Assembly (NCBI GenBank): GCA_026994095.1
Contig: JALWRU010000419.1
Coordinates: 1 to 12,523 of the forward strand
Length of the DNA stretch: 12,523 nt
Origin: Nitrospira sp.
GTDB taxonomy: Bacteria > Nitrospirota > JACRHL01
Reading direction: 5' to 3'
Positions 1 through 7,679 of this stretch are shown here, piece after piece (position 1 is the first letter of the stretch; every line of letters begins with the position of its first letter). Made by a program: the position numbers and the translations under genes. The notes under the pieces are model-generated. The model was not told the origin of the DNA and did not search any database. It saw only the letters and a list, made by a program, of their open reading frames with translations.

Positions 1-15
1 ACACCCGACGGCACC

Positions 16-1545
16 CTAGGCCAGTTTGTCGGTCGCCACGTGGTACCTGGGGTCTTCGGCGTAGTTGATCTCCACCAATCCCCCGGCCTTCTCCAGCAGC
101 TTGTAACACTCCGGGCTCAAGTGGCGAATGTGGAGGGTCTTGCCCACCCGTTTATACCGTTCCGCCAGTGCATCAATGGCCTCAATCGCAGAGTGGTCCG
201 CCACCCGCGTCCCCCGGAACTCGACGATGATCTCATCCGGGTCGGTGCGCGGATGGAACAGTTCCTGAAAGCGCGATACGCTGCCAAAGAACAGCGGACC
301 GTGCAACTCGTAGACCTTGGCCCCGTCGTTGTCTTCATAGGTGACCACGCGGATCTCTTTGGCATGCTCCCAGGCGAACATAAGGGCCGAGACAATGACC
401 CCGCATACCACCGCTACCGCCAGATCGGTGGCCACGGTGACGCCGGTCACCAGCACCCCCACAAAGATGTCCTGGGCCGGAACCTTGCCCAGCAGCCGCA
501 GGCTGGCCCACTCAAATGTAGATAGCACCACCATGAACATTACCCCCACCAGTGCGGCGATGGGAATGGCCTCGATCACCGGACTGGCAAACAGGATGAA
601 ACAGAGCAGCGCCAGCGCGGCCGTGATGCCGGAGGCCCGCCCCAGACCGCCGGAATTGATGTTGATCATGCTCTGGCCGATCATGGCGCAGCCACCCATG
701 CCCGAGAACATACCGGTGATAATGTTGGCGGTGCCCTGAGCCACGCACTCCTTGTTGCCCCGACCCCGGCTCTCGGTGATCTCGTCGATCACCCGCATGG
801 TGAGGAGACTCTCAATCAGGCCGATGGCGGCAAAGATGATGGAGTAGGGCAGAATGATCCACAAGGTCTCCAGCGACACCGGCACCGACGGCAGGTGAAA
901 GGGCGGGAAGCCCCCACCGATGGCCGCCATGTCGCCCACCGTGCGGGTATCCAGGTTGAAGCCGATCACTAGCAGGGTCACGGTGACAATCGCTGCCAGC
1001 GACGACGGCACTGCACGGGTGAGTTTGGGCAAAAAATAGATGATGGAGAGGGTCAGCGCCACCAGCGCCAACATGGTGTAAAGCGTGCCGCCAGAAAGCC
1101 AGGTCAACACGCCGTCGGTCCCGCGCTCCTTGAACTGACCCAACTGGGCCAGAAAGATCACAATCGCCAGGCCGTTCACAAACCCGAGCATGACCGGGTA
1201 GGGCACGATACGAATGAACTTGCCCAGCCGCAGCATGCCGGCACCGACCTGGAGGATGCCCATCAGGATGACGGCGGCAAACAGATACTCCACGCCGTGG
1301 TCGGCCACCAGCGTCACCATCACCACCGCCAGCGCCCCGGTGGCACCGGAGATCATGCCGGGACGGCCACCGATGCAGGCCGTCACCAGCCCCACCATAA
1401 AGGCGGCGTACAGCCCGGTGAGCGGGTTGACCCCGGCCACAAAAGCGAAGGCAACGGCCTCTGGCACCAGCGCCAGCGCAACCGTCAGGCCCGATAGAAT
1501 GTCCAGACGAAAACGGGCAATGTGGTTGTGATAAAACTCGAACAA
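16..1545 (-). CDS. SulP family inorganic anion permease with STAS domain
   Basis: A 509-residue inner-membrane protein that should move an inorganic anion (sulfate, bicarbonate or similar) across the cytoplasmic membrane. Residues about 15-395 are a run of hydrophobic segments with SulP hallmarks: VPEAVAFAFVAGVNPLTGLY near residue 27, and a Gly-rich stretch about 270-306 that includes GMGGCAMIGQS and NINSGG. Residues about 405-490 form a soluble C-terminal STAS domain (GPLFFGSVSRF; VADHSAIEAID), the usual regulatory part of the family. The length is normal and both ends are complete. The start is TTG at 1545: the reading frame upstream reaches a stop at 1576-1578 with no ATG, GTG or other TTG, and the next internal Met would delete the first membrane segment. 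A weak GAG lies just upstream. The substrate cannot be read from sequence. It appears to be a separate transcription unit from the block behind it. Confidence 0.93.
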   Translation of the reverse strand: MFEFYHNHIARFRLDILSGLTVALALVPEAVAFAFVAGVNPLTGLYAAFMVGLVTACIGGRPGMISGATGALAVVMVTLVADHGVEYLFAAVILMGILQVGAGMLRLGKFIRIVPYPVMLGFVNGLAIVIFLAQLGQFKERGTDGVLTWLSGGTLYTMLALVALTLSIIYFLPKLTRAVPSSLAAIVTVTLLVIGFNLDTRTVGDMAAIGGGFPPFHLPSVPVSLETLWIILPYSIIFAAIGLIESLLTMRVIDEITESRGRGNKECVAQGTANIITGMFSGMGGCAMIGQSMININSGGLGRASGITAALALLCFILFASPVIEAIPIAALVGVMFMVVLSTFEWASLRLLGKVPAQDIFVGVLVTGVTVATDLAVAVVCGVIVSALMFAWEHAKEIRVVTYEDNDGAKVYELHGPLFFGSVSRFQELFHPRTDPDEIIVEFRGTRVADHSAIEAIDALAERYKRVGKTLHIRHLSPECYKLLEKAGGLVEINYAEDPRYHVATDKLA

Positions 1546-1559
1546 GGTATCTCGGATCG

Positions 1560-1670
1560 CTAAAAGATGGCTCGGTTAGGCTCCTGACAGCGATCCACAA
1601 GGGGGCGTTCGGGTAGGCAGATGGGGCAGGTAACCACCCCGTCCGCCTCCAGGCGACGCACACAGATCAT
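1560..1670 (-). CDS. Possible 36-codon Cys-rich leader ORF ahead of the SulP gene
   Basis: An ATG-started reading frame of 36 residues with four cysteines (positions 3, 15, 18 and 28), including a TCPIC motif followed by a further Cys ten residues later. It lies inside the putative 5' leader of the SulP gene and its stop ends 14 nt before the TTG start. Its codons look GC-rich, like the neighbours. There is no convincing Shine-Dalgarno at normal spacing (the nearest, GGGA, is about 13-15 nt upstream). It could be a regulatory leader peptide, a degenerate zinc-ribbon fragment or chance. No homologue is recognised. Confidence 0.25.
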   Translation of the reverse strand: MICVRRLEADGVVTCPICLPERPLVDRCQEPNRAIF

Positions 1671-1720
1671 GGAAATGTGCAGGATTCCCGCCGGTTACGT
1701 GGTGCAGCCGAGGGGCGTAC

Positions 1721-1749
1721 ATCATAAGGCCGACATCGGCACTGCGCAA
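1721..1749 (-). promoter_or_regulatory. Candidate sigma70 promoter of the SulP gene with palindrome in the spacer
   Basis: On the minus strand, a TTGCGC -35 (1744-1749) is separated by exactly 17 bp from a TATGAT -10 (1721-1726, 5/6 matches to consensus). The spacer holds the perfect palindrome GCCGATGTCGGC (1729-1740), positioned where a bound regulator would block or remodel polymerase. It begins about 20 bp after the GIY-YIG stop, and transcription from it would give a leader of about 170 nt before the SulP TTG. The -35 is poor, so it may depend on an activator or be spurious. Confidence 0.4.
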
Positions 1750-1769
1750 GTAATGGGGGAGGGCGCCTG

Positions 1770-2021
1770 TTACGGGGCGTGGCTGAGCAGCCTTTTACGA
1801 AAGGCCCGGTCGCGCTTTAAATACCACTCCCGCCGCATGGCCTCGCTGCGGGTGGGGTGCAATTCTGCATACAGCAACTGCCAGCGGCGACCACGGGTGG
1901 ATTTGGCCCCGCTACCGTCGTTGTGCTGACCGACCCGCCGCTCCAGGTCGTTGGTCCAGCCCACATAGGTGCGCGGGGAGGATGGGCCAAGGCTGCCCAG
2001 TACATAGACGTAGTTGGCCAC
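1770..2021 (-). CDS. GIY-YIG domain protein (UPF0213/YhbQ-like)
   Basis: An 83-residue single-domain protein of the small GIY-YIG group, a putative DNA endonuclease fold whose cellular role is mostly unknown. The family signature is clear: YVYVLGS at residues 4-10 (the GIY half), TYVGWTNDLERRVGQHN at about 18-34 (the YIG half with the conserved Arg), GAKSTRGRRWQLLY at about 38-51, and SEAMRREWYLK, which supplies the conserved Glu. The start is GTG at 2021, only 3 nt after the stop of the outer-membrane barrel gene. No later start keeps the GIY strand. Translation is therefore probably coupled to that gene. Its place at the tail of an export operon is odd and may only reflect packing. Confidence 0.85.
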   Translation of the reverse strand: MANYVYVLGSLGPSSPRTYVGWTNDLERRVGQHNDGSGAKSTRGRRWQLLYAELHPTRSEAMRREWYLKRDRAFRKRLLSHAP

Positions 2022-2024
2022 GCC

Positions 2025-3230
2025 CTAAAAGTAGCGCGCCAGACTGAGCTGAAAAAAGTCGTCCTGATCGACCGCGTTGAATATCGGATCGTCGGCAGGG
2101 GCGTCGGACAGACGTAGTTCCAGCGACAGGATGGTGGATGTGGCCACCCGCCGGGAGGCCTCGATAAAGACCGACAGGGTGCCGTAACGGGGGTCGGTGA
2201 TGCCGCCGATCAATGCCTGCGTATCTTCGGCATCATTCCAGACCAGCCGCATGCCCCCCAGAATATCTTGCTGAAACGGGGTGCGGGCGGAGCGGCCCCG
2301 GCTGTCCCTGAGCCATTCGCCGAGCAGCCCCAGATCCATGTTGCTGCCGAACAGCCCCACCAGTGTGTATTCAAAACCGCCGGTCCAGGCGTAATACCCC
2401 GGCCCCTGCCCGGTGCGGTGGATGGCCTCGGCCTTGAACAGCCACTGCTCCCAGGTCAGTTGCAGGTCCAGCCCGCTCTGCTGAATCAGCGGGTAGCGGG
2501 CCGCCAGCACAGTCCCCCCCGCCGTCGGGGTCAGGTTCGGCTCGCGAGAGGTGCCGGAGAAGTGCGACAGCCCCACGTCCCACGGCCCCAGGGTATGGCT
2601 GTAGCGGGCCGCCAGGTCCAGATGGTACTGCTCGGCACCGGCGGCATAGGTGGTGCGGTCCGGGTCCACCGGCAACGGTCCGCGCAACCGCCCGCGACGG
2701 CCGGGATAGGTGCGCTCACGAAAGTAAGGCAGTGCAAACAGCTCGACCGTGCCGTAGTCCGACGGCAGCAGCAGGTGCACCATGGGCTGCCCCAGTTTAT
2801 CTTCAGTATCCGGGTTCTCTACCAGATCGGTCTGGTTGATGATGTCCACCAGATGCTGGGATTCGGTCACCCCCCAGAACACCTTGCGCAACCCTATCGC
2901 CAGCTCAAACCGTTCGGCTACATACAGAAAATACGCCTCGCGCAGGTCGAAGTGGTTACGACGGCCATCGGCAGAGTCGGCCCGGATAAACGGGGTGATG
3001 ATGAGGCTGTGACTGCCGAACGGCTGGTAGTACTCCGGTTCAAACGACAAGGACACCGACTGGCTGCGCTGGCCGGGGTAGGCGGTGGTCTGCGGGAACA
3101 GGCGAATCTCCAGTGTGGCATTGCCGGACACCTCCGGGGCCTCCGCCTGCGCTGCCAACGCGCCGACCCACAGGCTGGCCAGAGCGGTCAACAGAAGGCC
3201 AACGACAGTCCGCTGCACAGATTGCTGCAT
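2025..3230 (-). CDS. Predicted outer-membrane beta-barrel protein of the RND export cluster
   Basis: A 401-residue exported protein. The N-terminus (MQQSVQRTVV, hydrophobic core VGLLLTALASLWVGALA, then AQAEA) is a signal peptide probably cut after AQA. The mature part has alternating hydrophobic/polar strands rich in Tyr, Phe and Trp, and the chain ends LARYF, the C-terminal Phe typical of BAM-inserted barrels. It resembles the DUF1302-type porin-like proteins that accompany RND plus LolA-like genes. That family assignment is by resemblance and context, not by a decisive motif. The start at 3230 is chosen because GGGGAG lies 4 nt upstream; an ATG 18 nt earlier in frame (3248) lacks this. It begins 24 nt after the LolA-like stop, so it is operonic. 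Likely role: the outer-membrane pore or acceptor for what the RND pump delivers. Confidence 0.8.
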   Translation of the reverse strand: MQQSVQRTVVGLLLTALASLWVGALAAQAEAPEVSGNATLEIRLFPQTTAYPGQRSQSVSLSFEPEYYQPFGSHSLIITPFIRADSADGRRNHFDLREAYFLYVAERFELAIGLRKVFWGVTESQHLVDIINQTDLVENPDTEDKLGQPMVHLLLPSDYGTVELFALPYFRERTYPGRRGRLRGPLPVDPDRTTYAAGAEQYHLDLAARYSHTLGPWDVGLSHFSGTSREPNLTPTAGGTVLAARYPLIQQSGLDLQLTWEQWLFKAEAIHRTGQGPGYYAWTGGFEYTLVGLFGSNMDLGLLGEWLRDSRGRSARTPFQQDILGGMRLVWNDAEDTQALIGGITDPRYGTLSVFIEASRRVATSTILSLELRLSDAPADDPIFNAVDQDDFFQLSLARYF

Positions 3231-3254
3231 GGTACTCCCCCGAGTCATGCGCCG

Positions 3255-4061
3255 TTACCGTGCCCGCTTCAGCCCGGCCTTGGTGAAATCCTTGTCGGAA
3301 AAGCCGTTGCCGAATTTGTAGTCGCGCCACAACAGTTTGGTGGTTTTACCGGTTTGATGGTTCTCCATCAGGTATTCGTCGGCCCGCCAGTAGCGGTCCA
3401 GATACTGGCGGTAGCCGTGGAAGGTGAGGGTCTTCAAGGGTGCTTTTTTACGGTCGAAGTAGGCCACCTTCATGATCCGGTAATGCTCTTTGTCGTACCA
3501 GGCCTCCTGCCGACTGTAGCCGGAGTTGGGGTCGGTGGGGATACGCTCCACTACAAAACAGGGGGCACCGTCGTAGGTGTCATCCCGCAGGTAGCGGTAG
3601 GTGTATTTTTCTATCTCCTGACTGGAGATGTCTTCGTAGGCGAACTCAGAGCCGACAAAGGCCCCGGATTTGTTGGCCGAGCTGATCCGCTTGACCCGCT
3701 TTAAGGCGGGCAAAAACAGCCACTGATCGTCGGTGGTGGTCTTGTGGGTGAAGCTCAACAGAGCGGTGCCCTTCACATCCCGCGGGGTATCGAACACGAT
3801 CAACGTTTTGTCGCCGTCGCCATCCACCTCCTTGGTACGGTTATGGTTCTCGCGGGTGGACTCCTGACCGTGACGGTTGGTGAGGATCATGGTCAGGTGT
3901 GAGGCTGAATCGCCCCAGCCGGTGTCGCGTTTGTCGGCCTCTACCGCGATAGCAAGGCCCTTCTCTTCGGCGGTTTCAGCCAGTACAGCCGGCAGCCCGA
4001 TCAGGCTGCCCAGCAGCACGCCGCTGAGGGTCAATGTGGTCAGATAACGGGTGGTAGACAT
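3255..4061 (-). CDS. LolA-like periplasmic protein (outer membrane lipoprotein-sorting protein family)
   Basis: A 268-residue secreted protein. Residues 1 to about 28 are a signal peptide (TLTLSGVLLGSLIGLPAVLA, cut before ETAEE). The mature part is of the LolA/LppX-like fold family annotated as 'outer membrane lipoprotein-sorting protein'. The diagnostic block WLFLPALKRVKRISSANKSG is followed by AFVGSEFAYEDIS, with a downstream SRQEAWYDKEHYRIMKV strand region and a C-terminal LWRDYKFGNGFSDKDF. Members of this family usually sit beside MMPL/RND permeases and are thought to carry a hydrophobic ligand through the periplasm. This is not the essential LolA itself. The start at 4061 is preferred over an in-frame codon at 4088 because AGGAG lies upstream at good spacing and the signal peptide begins there. 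It starts 28 nt after the RND stop. Confidence 0.88.
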   Translation of the reverse strand: MSTTRYLTTLTLSGVLLGSLIGLPAVLAETAEEKGLAIAVEADKRDTGWGDSASHLTMILTNRHGQESTRENHNRTKEVDGDGDKTLIVFDTPRDVKGTALLSFTHKTTTDDQWLFLPALKRVKRISSANKSGAFVGSEFAYEDISSQEIEKYTYRYLRDDTYDGAPCFVVERIPTDPNSGYSRQEAWYDKEHYRIMKVAYFDRKKAPLKTLTFHGYRQYLDRYWRADEYLMENHQTGKTTKLLWRDYKFGNGFSDKDFTKAGLKRAR

Positions 4062-4089
4062 GAGAGAGACTCCTGTTGAGTAGAGCATA

Positions 4090-6393
4090 TTACGGGGTTT
4101 TAACCTTGTCGCGATCCAACTTCATCAGCACCGTGGGCAGGAACAGGAAATCGGTCAACAGGGCAAACATGATGGCGATGGCGGTGAGCAGGCCCATCTC
4201 CGAGTTGAGCTCAAAGCCCGATTGGGTGAGCACCAGAAAGCCCGCCACCAGAATGATGGAGGTCACCCACAGGGCGGTACCCACGGTGCTAAAGGCGTAC
4301 CGCACCGCCTCTTCAGCGTTGTAACCGTGCTCCCGGCGGGCGCGCAGGTACTTGGACAGGAAGTGCACGGTGTCATCCACCACAATGCCCAGACTGATCG
4401 AGGCGATAATACTGGTGGCCAGGCCCACCTCGCCGTTGATGATGCCCCACAACCCAAAAGCCATGGCCGCAGGGACCAGGTTGGGAACCAGACTCAGCAG
4501 ACCGATTTTGAGGCTGCGGATGGCCACAATCAATATCAGGCTGATCAGCACCAACGCCACCGTGGTGCCGAGGATCATGCTGCGGATATTTCGTTCAGAA
4601 ATATGGGTGAACATGATGGTGGCGCTGGCCGCGTCGGCATGCATGGCGGGCGGGGTGTTGTCGATCAACCACTGCCTGGAGTCCCGCTCCAGTGCCATGG
4701 TCTCGCTGGTGGTGAGGGATTTGAGGGTGGCCACCAACCGGGTGGCACTCTTTGAGATGTTGATCTGGTTGTTCAGGTCCAGCCCGTAGGGCAACGACAA
4801 CTCGTATAGCAGCAGATACTGGGCGGCCAGCTCACGCTCGTCGGGCAGCCGGTACCAGTCTGGATCGTCACCGTGCATGTTGCGGTTGAGCCGTTTCATG
4901 GTGTCGGTGAGGGTGCTTACATGCACCACACCGGGCCGGTCCCGCAGCCAGTTGGCAAAGGCGTCCAACCGCTCCAGATAGGCGGGCTCGGAGATATCCC
5001 CCTCGCCCCCGGCCTCCAGCGAGTAGCTCATCTCATAGATGCCGGTCAGGTTTTTGGTCATGAAGTCGGTATCTTGCCGGAACTGATACCGGTCGTCGAA
5101 GTAGTGTACAAACAGGTCGTTGACCTGCAAGCGGCTGGTGGAAGCCGTCAGCCCCACGATCAGCACCAGCATGCCCCAGAACAGTGCCTTCTTTTGCGCG
5201 ATTACAAAGTTGGCAAAGCGGTCCATCATGGTGGGCTGATCTGCGTCGGTCCGCACCCTGACCCGCACCGGCACAATGGCCATAAACGCAGGCAGGGTCA
5301 GTACCGAGAACAGGAACGCTGCGGCCACTCCCATGCCGACCATGTTGCCCAGATGCTGGAACGGCGGCACGTCCGAGAAGTTCATGGACATAAAGCCGAT
5401 GATGGTGGTGGCGCTGGTCAAAAATACCGGCATCATGTTGATACGGATGCTGTCGATGATGGCGTCCCGTTTTTCCATCCCGTGCCGCATGTTGTAGAAC
5501 ATGGTCACCAGCAGGTGGATACTGTCGGCCACCGCCAGCGTTAGTATGATGGTGGGGGCCGAGGCGGACGGCCCGGTCAGCTTGATGCCCGCATAGCCAG
5601 TCAGCCCCATGGCGGTCATGACACTCATGGCCATCACCAGAATGGTGCCCAGCGTGCCGGATACCGAGCGCAACATCAGGATCATCACCAGCACGATGAT
5701 GCCGTACATCATCGGCACCAGTGTGGCCATATCGCCCTGCGCGGCCTCCGGGAAGGCGTTGTTGAGCATCACCAGCCCGGACAGATGCACGGTGATGTTG
5801 GGGTGCCTGGCCTCGATATCCTTGGCCATCTGCCGCACAAATGCGACCACCTCGGGCACTTCGCCCTCTTTGTTGTTACCGGGCAACTGCACGGTCACGT
5901 TCACGCCGGTCACATGGGCCCGTTCCGGGATCAGGCGGCCTGCCAGGGCCGGTTCGGTCAGGGCAATCTGCTTGACCCGCGCCAGATCGGCGGCGCTCAT
6001 GGAGGCCGGGTCTTTCACCAGATCCGCGACAACCAGGTCGTCTTCCAGCGCTTCGGTGTACTGGAAGTTGGTGATCGAATCCACTCGCAGGGAGTAGGGG
6101 ATCTGCCAGGACTGGTCGGTGACCTCTTTGACCACCTGCAAGGTTTCATTGGTAAAGACCTTGCCGTCTTTCGGCTCCAGAATAAACAGCACCGTGTCGT
6201 TTTTGGTGTAGGTATCCTGCATCGCCTCAAAGGCGTTCAACTGGGGGTTGTCGTCAGAGAAGAACACCCGATAGTCCGAGGTAAACCCCAGATAGCGGCC
6301 ACCGGACGCCGCCGCCATGGCGGCCAGCAGGGTGAGCAACAGAATCGGCCAACGGAACCGAACCACCCACTCTCCAAATCCTTTTGCAGTCAT
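4090..6393 (-). CDS. RND/MMPL family transporter with two sterol-sensing-like halves
   Basis: A 767-residue inner-membrane pump of the RND superfamily, MMPL/HpnN-like branch rather than the roughly 1,030-residue AcrB type. It is an internal duplication: TM1 at about 14-32, a periplasmic domain (about 35-220), five TMs at about 224-376, then TM7 at about 402-420, a second periplasmic domain (about 422-603), and five TMs at about 605-757. Matching acidic motifs occur in each half: AVADSIHLL (about 287-295) and IVVDDTVHFLSKYLRARREHG (about 670-690), the expected site of proton coupling. No membrane-fusion protein gene is present, consistent with this branch, which hands lipids to periplasmic carriers. 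The start is ATG with AGAGGT upstream. A 22-bp inverted repeat 28 bp upstream of the start suggests TetR control. Cargo is unknown; a hydrophobic molecule is inferred. Confidence 0.92.
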   Translation of the reverse strand: MTAKGFGEWVVRFRWPILLLTLLAAMAAASGGRYLGFTSDYRVFFSDDNPQLNAFEAMQDTYTKNDTVLFILEPKDGKVFTNETLQVVKEVTDQSWQIPYSLRVDSITNFQYTEALEDDLVVADLVKDPASMSAADLARVKQIALTEPALAGRLIPERAHVTGVNVTVQLPGNNKEGEVPEVVAFVRQMAKDIEARHPNITVHLSGLVMLNNAFPEAAQGDMATLVPMMYGIIVLVMILMLRSVSGTLGTILVMAMSVMTAMGLTGYAGIKLTGPSASAPTIILTLAVADSIHLLVTMFYNMRHGMEKRDAIIDSIRINMMPVFLTSATTIIGFMSMNFSDVPPFQHLGNMVGMGVAAAFLFSVLTLPAFMAIVPVRVRVRTDADQPTMMDRFANFVIAQKKALFWGMLVLIVGLTASTSRLQVNDLFVHYFDDRYQFRQDTDFMTKNLTGIYEMSYSLEAGGEGDISEPAYLERLDAFANWLRDRPGVVHVSTLTDTMKRLNRNMHGDDPDWYRLPDERELAAQYLLLYELSLPYGLDLNNQINISKSATRLVATLKSLTTSETMALERDSRQWLIDNTPPAMHADAASATIMFTHISERNIRSMILGTTVALVLISLILIVAIRSLKIGLLSLVPNLVPAAMAFGLWGIINGEVGLATSIIASISLGIVVDDTVHFLSKYLRARREHGYNAEEAVRYAFSTVGTALWVTSIILVAGFLVLTQSGFELNSEMGLLTAIAIMFALLTDFLFLPTVLMKLDRDKVKTP

Positions 6394-6420
6394 GCTGTAC
6401 CTCTTCTGATCTTTGACGGC

Positions 6421-6442
6421 TGAACTAATAAAATAATGTTCA
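6421..6442. promoter_or_regulatory. Putative TetR operator upstream of the RND operon
   Basis: An inverted repeat TGAAC-N12-GTTCA with an AT-only 12-bp centre, in otherwise GC-rich DNA. It has the same half-site type, total length (22 bp) and 3' flank (CTA) as the repeat in front of the tetR gene at 7669-7690; the two 25-bp sites match at 16 positions. It lies 28 bp upstream of the RND start codon and overlaps a possible -10 (TATTAG on the minus strand, 6425-6430) that pairs with a weak TTGTTC -35 at 6449-6454. Binding there would block the RND promoter. Confidence 0.6.
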
Positions 6443-6548
6443 CTACGGGAACAAAAAAAACGGCGGGCCTATTCACGACGATTAAGCATCGGTGAGGGCG
6501 CTCGTTCGGTAGACATTTGGCGTTGCCACTACGGCCAGAATCCACATG

Positions 6549-7028
6549 TCAGTGGTCTTCCCGTTGCATGCGGCTGCCTGCGGATTGCAACGGTCCGGTG
6601 GCTTCTACCAACGTCATGGCCCGTGCCAATCCAAACGGCGGCATGTTGTTGTAAACACACTCATACTGGCCGGGGCCAGAGCGATAGGTTTCGTGCCAGA
6701 TGCCTACATCTCCACGACTACCGATCGATTGGTTGTAGGTCATCCAGGCGGGCAAATGGCTGGCAGCGGCGCTGCTGGCAAATGCCTCCAGATGTTCAAA
6801 CGAGCGCCAGTACTGCACCATCATGGTGGTGCGACCAAACCATTGTTCGTGGCTGATGAGGCCCAGGTCTTCCTGCTTGTACAACTCGCCAAGCATCCTT
6901 GGCATGGCCAGCACAATCGGCAGCCACTTGTGAATCTTCCACCACCGGTTGATGCGCATACCGATGAGGAACACCACAAACTCCCCATCGGCCTGGGCGG
7001 TAACTCTCTGCTGAACAACGGCTGCCAT
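6549..7028 (-). CDS. DUF4188 / monooxygenase-like family protein
   Basis: A 159-residue soluble protein with the strong signature of the DUF4188 family (PF13826, sometimes labelled monooxygenase-like): FVVFLIGMRINRWWKIHKWLP (about 17-37), AMPRMLGEL, WFGRTTMMVQYWRSFEHLEAFA (about 60-81), HLPAW, then GIWHETYRSGPGQYECVYNNMPPFGLARA. Members have a dimeric alpha/beta-barrel-like fold. The catalytic activity is not established and I do not assign one. The ATG at 7028 fits the family N-terminus; an in-frame extension to 7145 would overlap tetR and is not conserved-looking. There is no Shine-Dalgarno: the bases before the ATG are pyrimidine-rich (CCCCCTCCTTTATCC). The gene begins 19 nt after the tetR stop, so it is co-transcribed with tetR and possibly translated by reinitiation. 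Confidence 0.85.
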   Translation of the reverse strand: MAAVVQQRVTAQADGEFVVFLIGMRINRWWKIHKWLPIVLAMPRMLGELYKQEDLGLISHEQWFGRTTMMVQYWRSFEHLEAFASSAAASHLPAWMTYNQSIGSRGDVGIWHETYRSGPGQYECVYNNMPPFGLARAMTLVEATGPLQSAGSRMQREDH

Positions 7029-7047
7029 TGGATAAAGGAGGGGGCCG

Positions 7048-7644
7048 CTAGGGCCGCGCCTTGATGCCCTGCAACAGCAGGTTGACCACCTGCTCTGCAT
7101 GGCTGCATAGCTCATCGAGGGTGAAGATGTCAGCCATGATGACAAACGGCGCGTGGAACGGGAAGGTGGCCATCAGAATGTTGTGAGCGGTGTTGATGAC
7201 ATCATCCACTGCAAATACGCCCGAGCGGTTGCCTTCCGACAGGATCTCGGCCACCAGGGCGGCCATGGGCTCAAGCTTTTGCTCGCGCACCATGCATTTA
7301 TCTGCAGTGACCGCGTTGATCAGCTCGCTGATGTGCGGCTCTTCGGACAGTTGTTGGTGATTGGAGCGCAGGATCTCCTGCACAAATGAGTGTAGTTTTT
7401 GCTCAGGATTGAGGCCCGGACGACGGACCACATCGCGCAGCATATCGACGGTGCTTTGCATGCAGTGCTGGGAGCAGGCCTGCACGATCTCCTGCTTGTT
7501 GGCAAAAAAGCGGTACAGGTTGGCCGCTGACATATCGCAATCACCAGCAATCTCGGCCATGGTGGTCTTGGCGTAGCCGTATCGCAAAAAACGCTCCATG
7601 GCGGCATCGGTGATACGGGTGCGGGTGTCCAGCGGGGCGGTCAT
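7048..7644 (-). CDS. TetR/AcrR family transcriptional regulator
   Basis: A 198-residue one-component repressor. The N-terminal DNA-binding domain is clear: TRTRITDAAMERFLRYGYAKTTMAEIAGDCDMSAANLYRFFANKQEI, with the helix-turn-helix at about 28-50 and the family's YxxFxxKxxI-type end. The C-terminal part (about 60-198) is all helical and variable, as expected for a ligand-binding and dimerisation domain; the ligand is unknown, perhaps the hydrophobic substrate of the pump. It heads the leftward block, with the DUF4188 gene directly after it. A 22-bp inverted repeat overlaps its own promoter and a similar one precedes the RND gene, so autorepression plus control of the exporter is the simple model. 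The ATG at 7644 is the only sensible start. Confidence 0.93.
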   Translation of the reverse strand: MTAPLDTRTRITDAAMERFLRYGYAKTTMAEIAGDCDMSAANLYRFFANKQEIVQACSQHCMQSTVDMLRDVVRRPGLNPEQKLHSFVQEILRSNHQQLSEEPHISELINAVTADKCMVREQKLEPMAALVAEILSEGNRSGVFAVDDVINTAHNILMATFPFHAPFVIMADIFTLDELCSHAEQVVNLLLQGIKARP

Positions 7645-7650
7645 GAAGTT

Positions 7651-7679
7651 ACTCTATCGGCCCAGTTGTGAATAGTCAA
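7651..7679 (-). promoter_or_regulatory. Candidate tetR promoter, apparently giving a leaderless mRNA
   Basis: On the minus strand, TTGACT (7674-7679, 5/6 to the -35 consensus) is followed after exactly 17 bp by TAGAGT (7651-7656, 4/6 to the -10 consensus). Only 6 nt separate the -10 from the tetR ATG, so transcription would begin at or near the A of the start codon. The -35 lies inside the inverted repeat at 7669-7690, a position suited to autorepression. Confidence 0.4.

Noticed and set aside
40..525. 161-codon open frame on the plus strand
   Set aside because: It is antisense to the SulP STAS region, has low-complexity composition and matches no family; high GC creates such shadows.
2268..3704. 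478-codon plus-strand open frame
   Set aside because: Antisense to the barrel and LolA-like genes, both of which have signal peptides, ribosome sites and family motifs. The plus-strand product is a Gly/Pro/Gln-rich shadow.
4222..4755. 177-codon plus-strand frame with many His and Gln
   Set aside because: A shadow of the RND gene; His/Gln/Gly richness is an antisense artefact.
6453..6477. Run of eight A on the plus strand (T8 read leftward) as a terminator after the DUF4188 gene
   Set aside because: The preceding minus-strand bases (GGCCCGCCG) form at most a 3-bp stem, too weak for an intrinsic terminator; the tract may instead be part of the RND promoter region.
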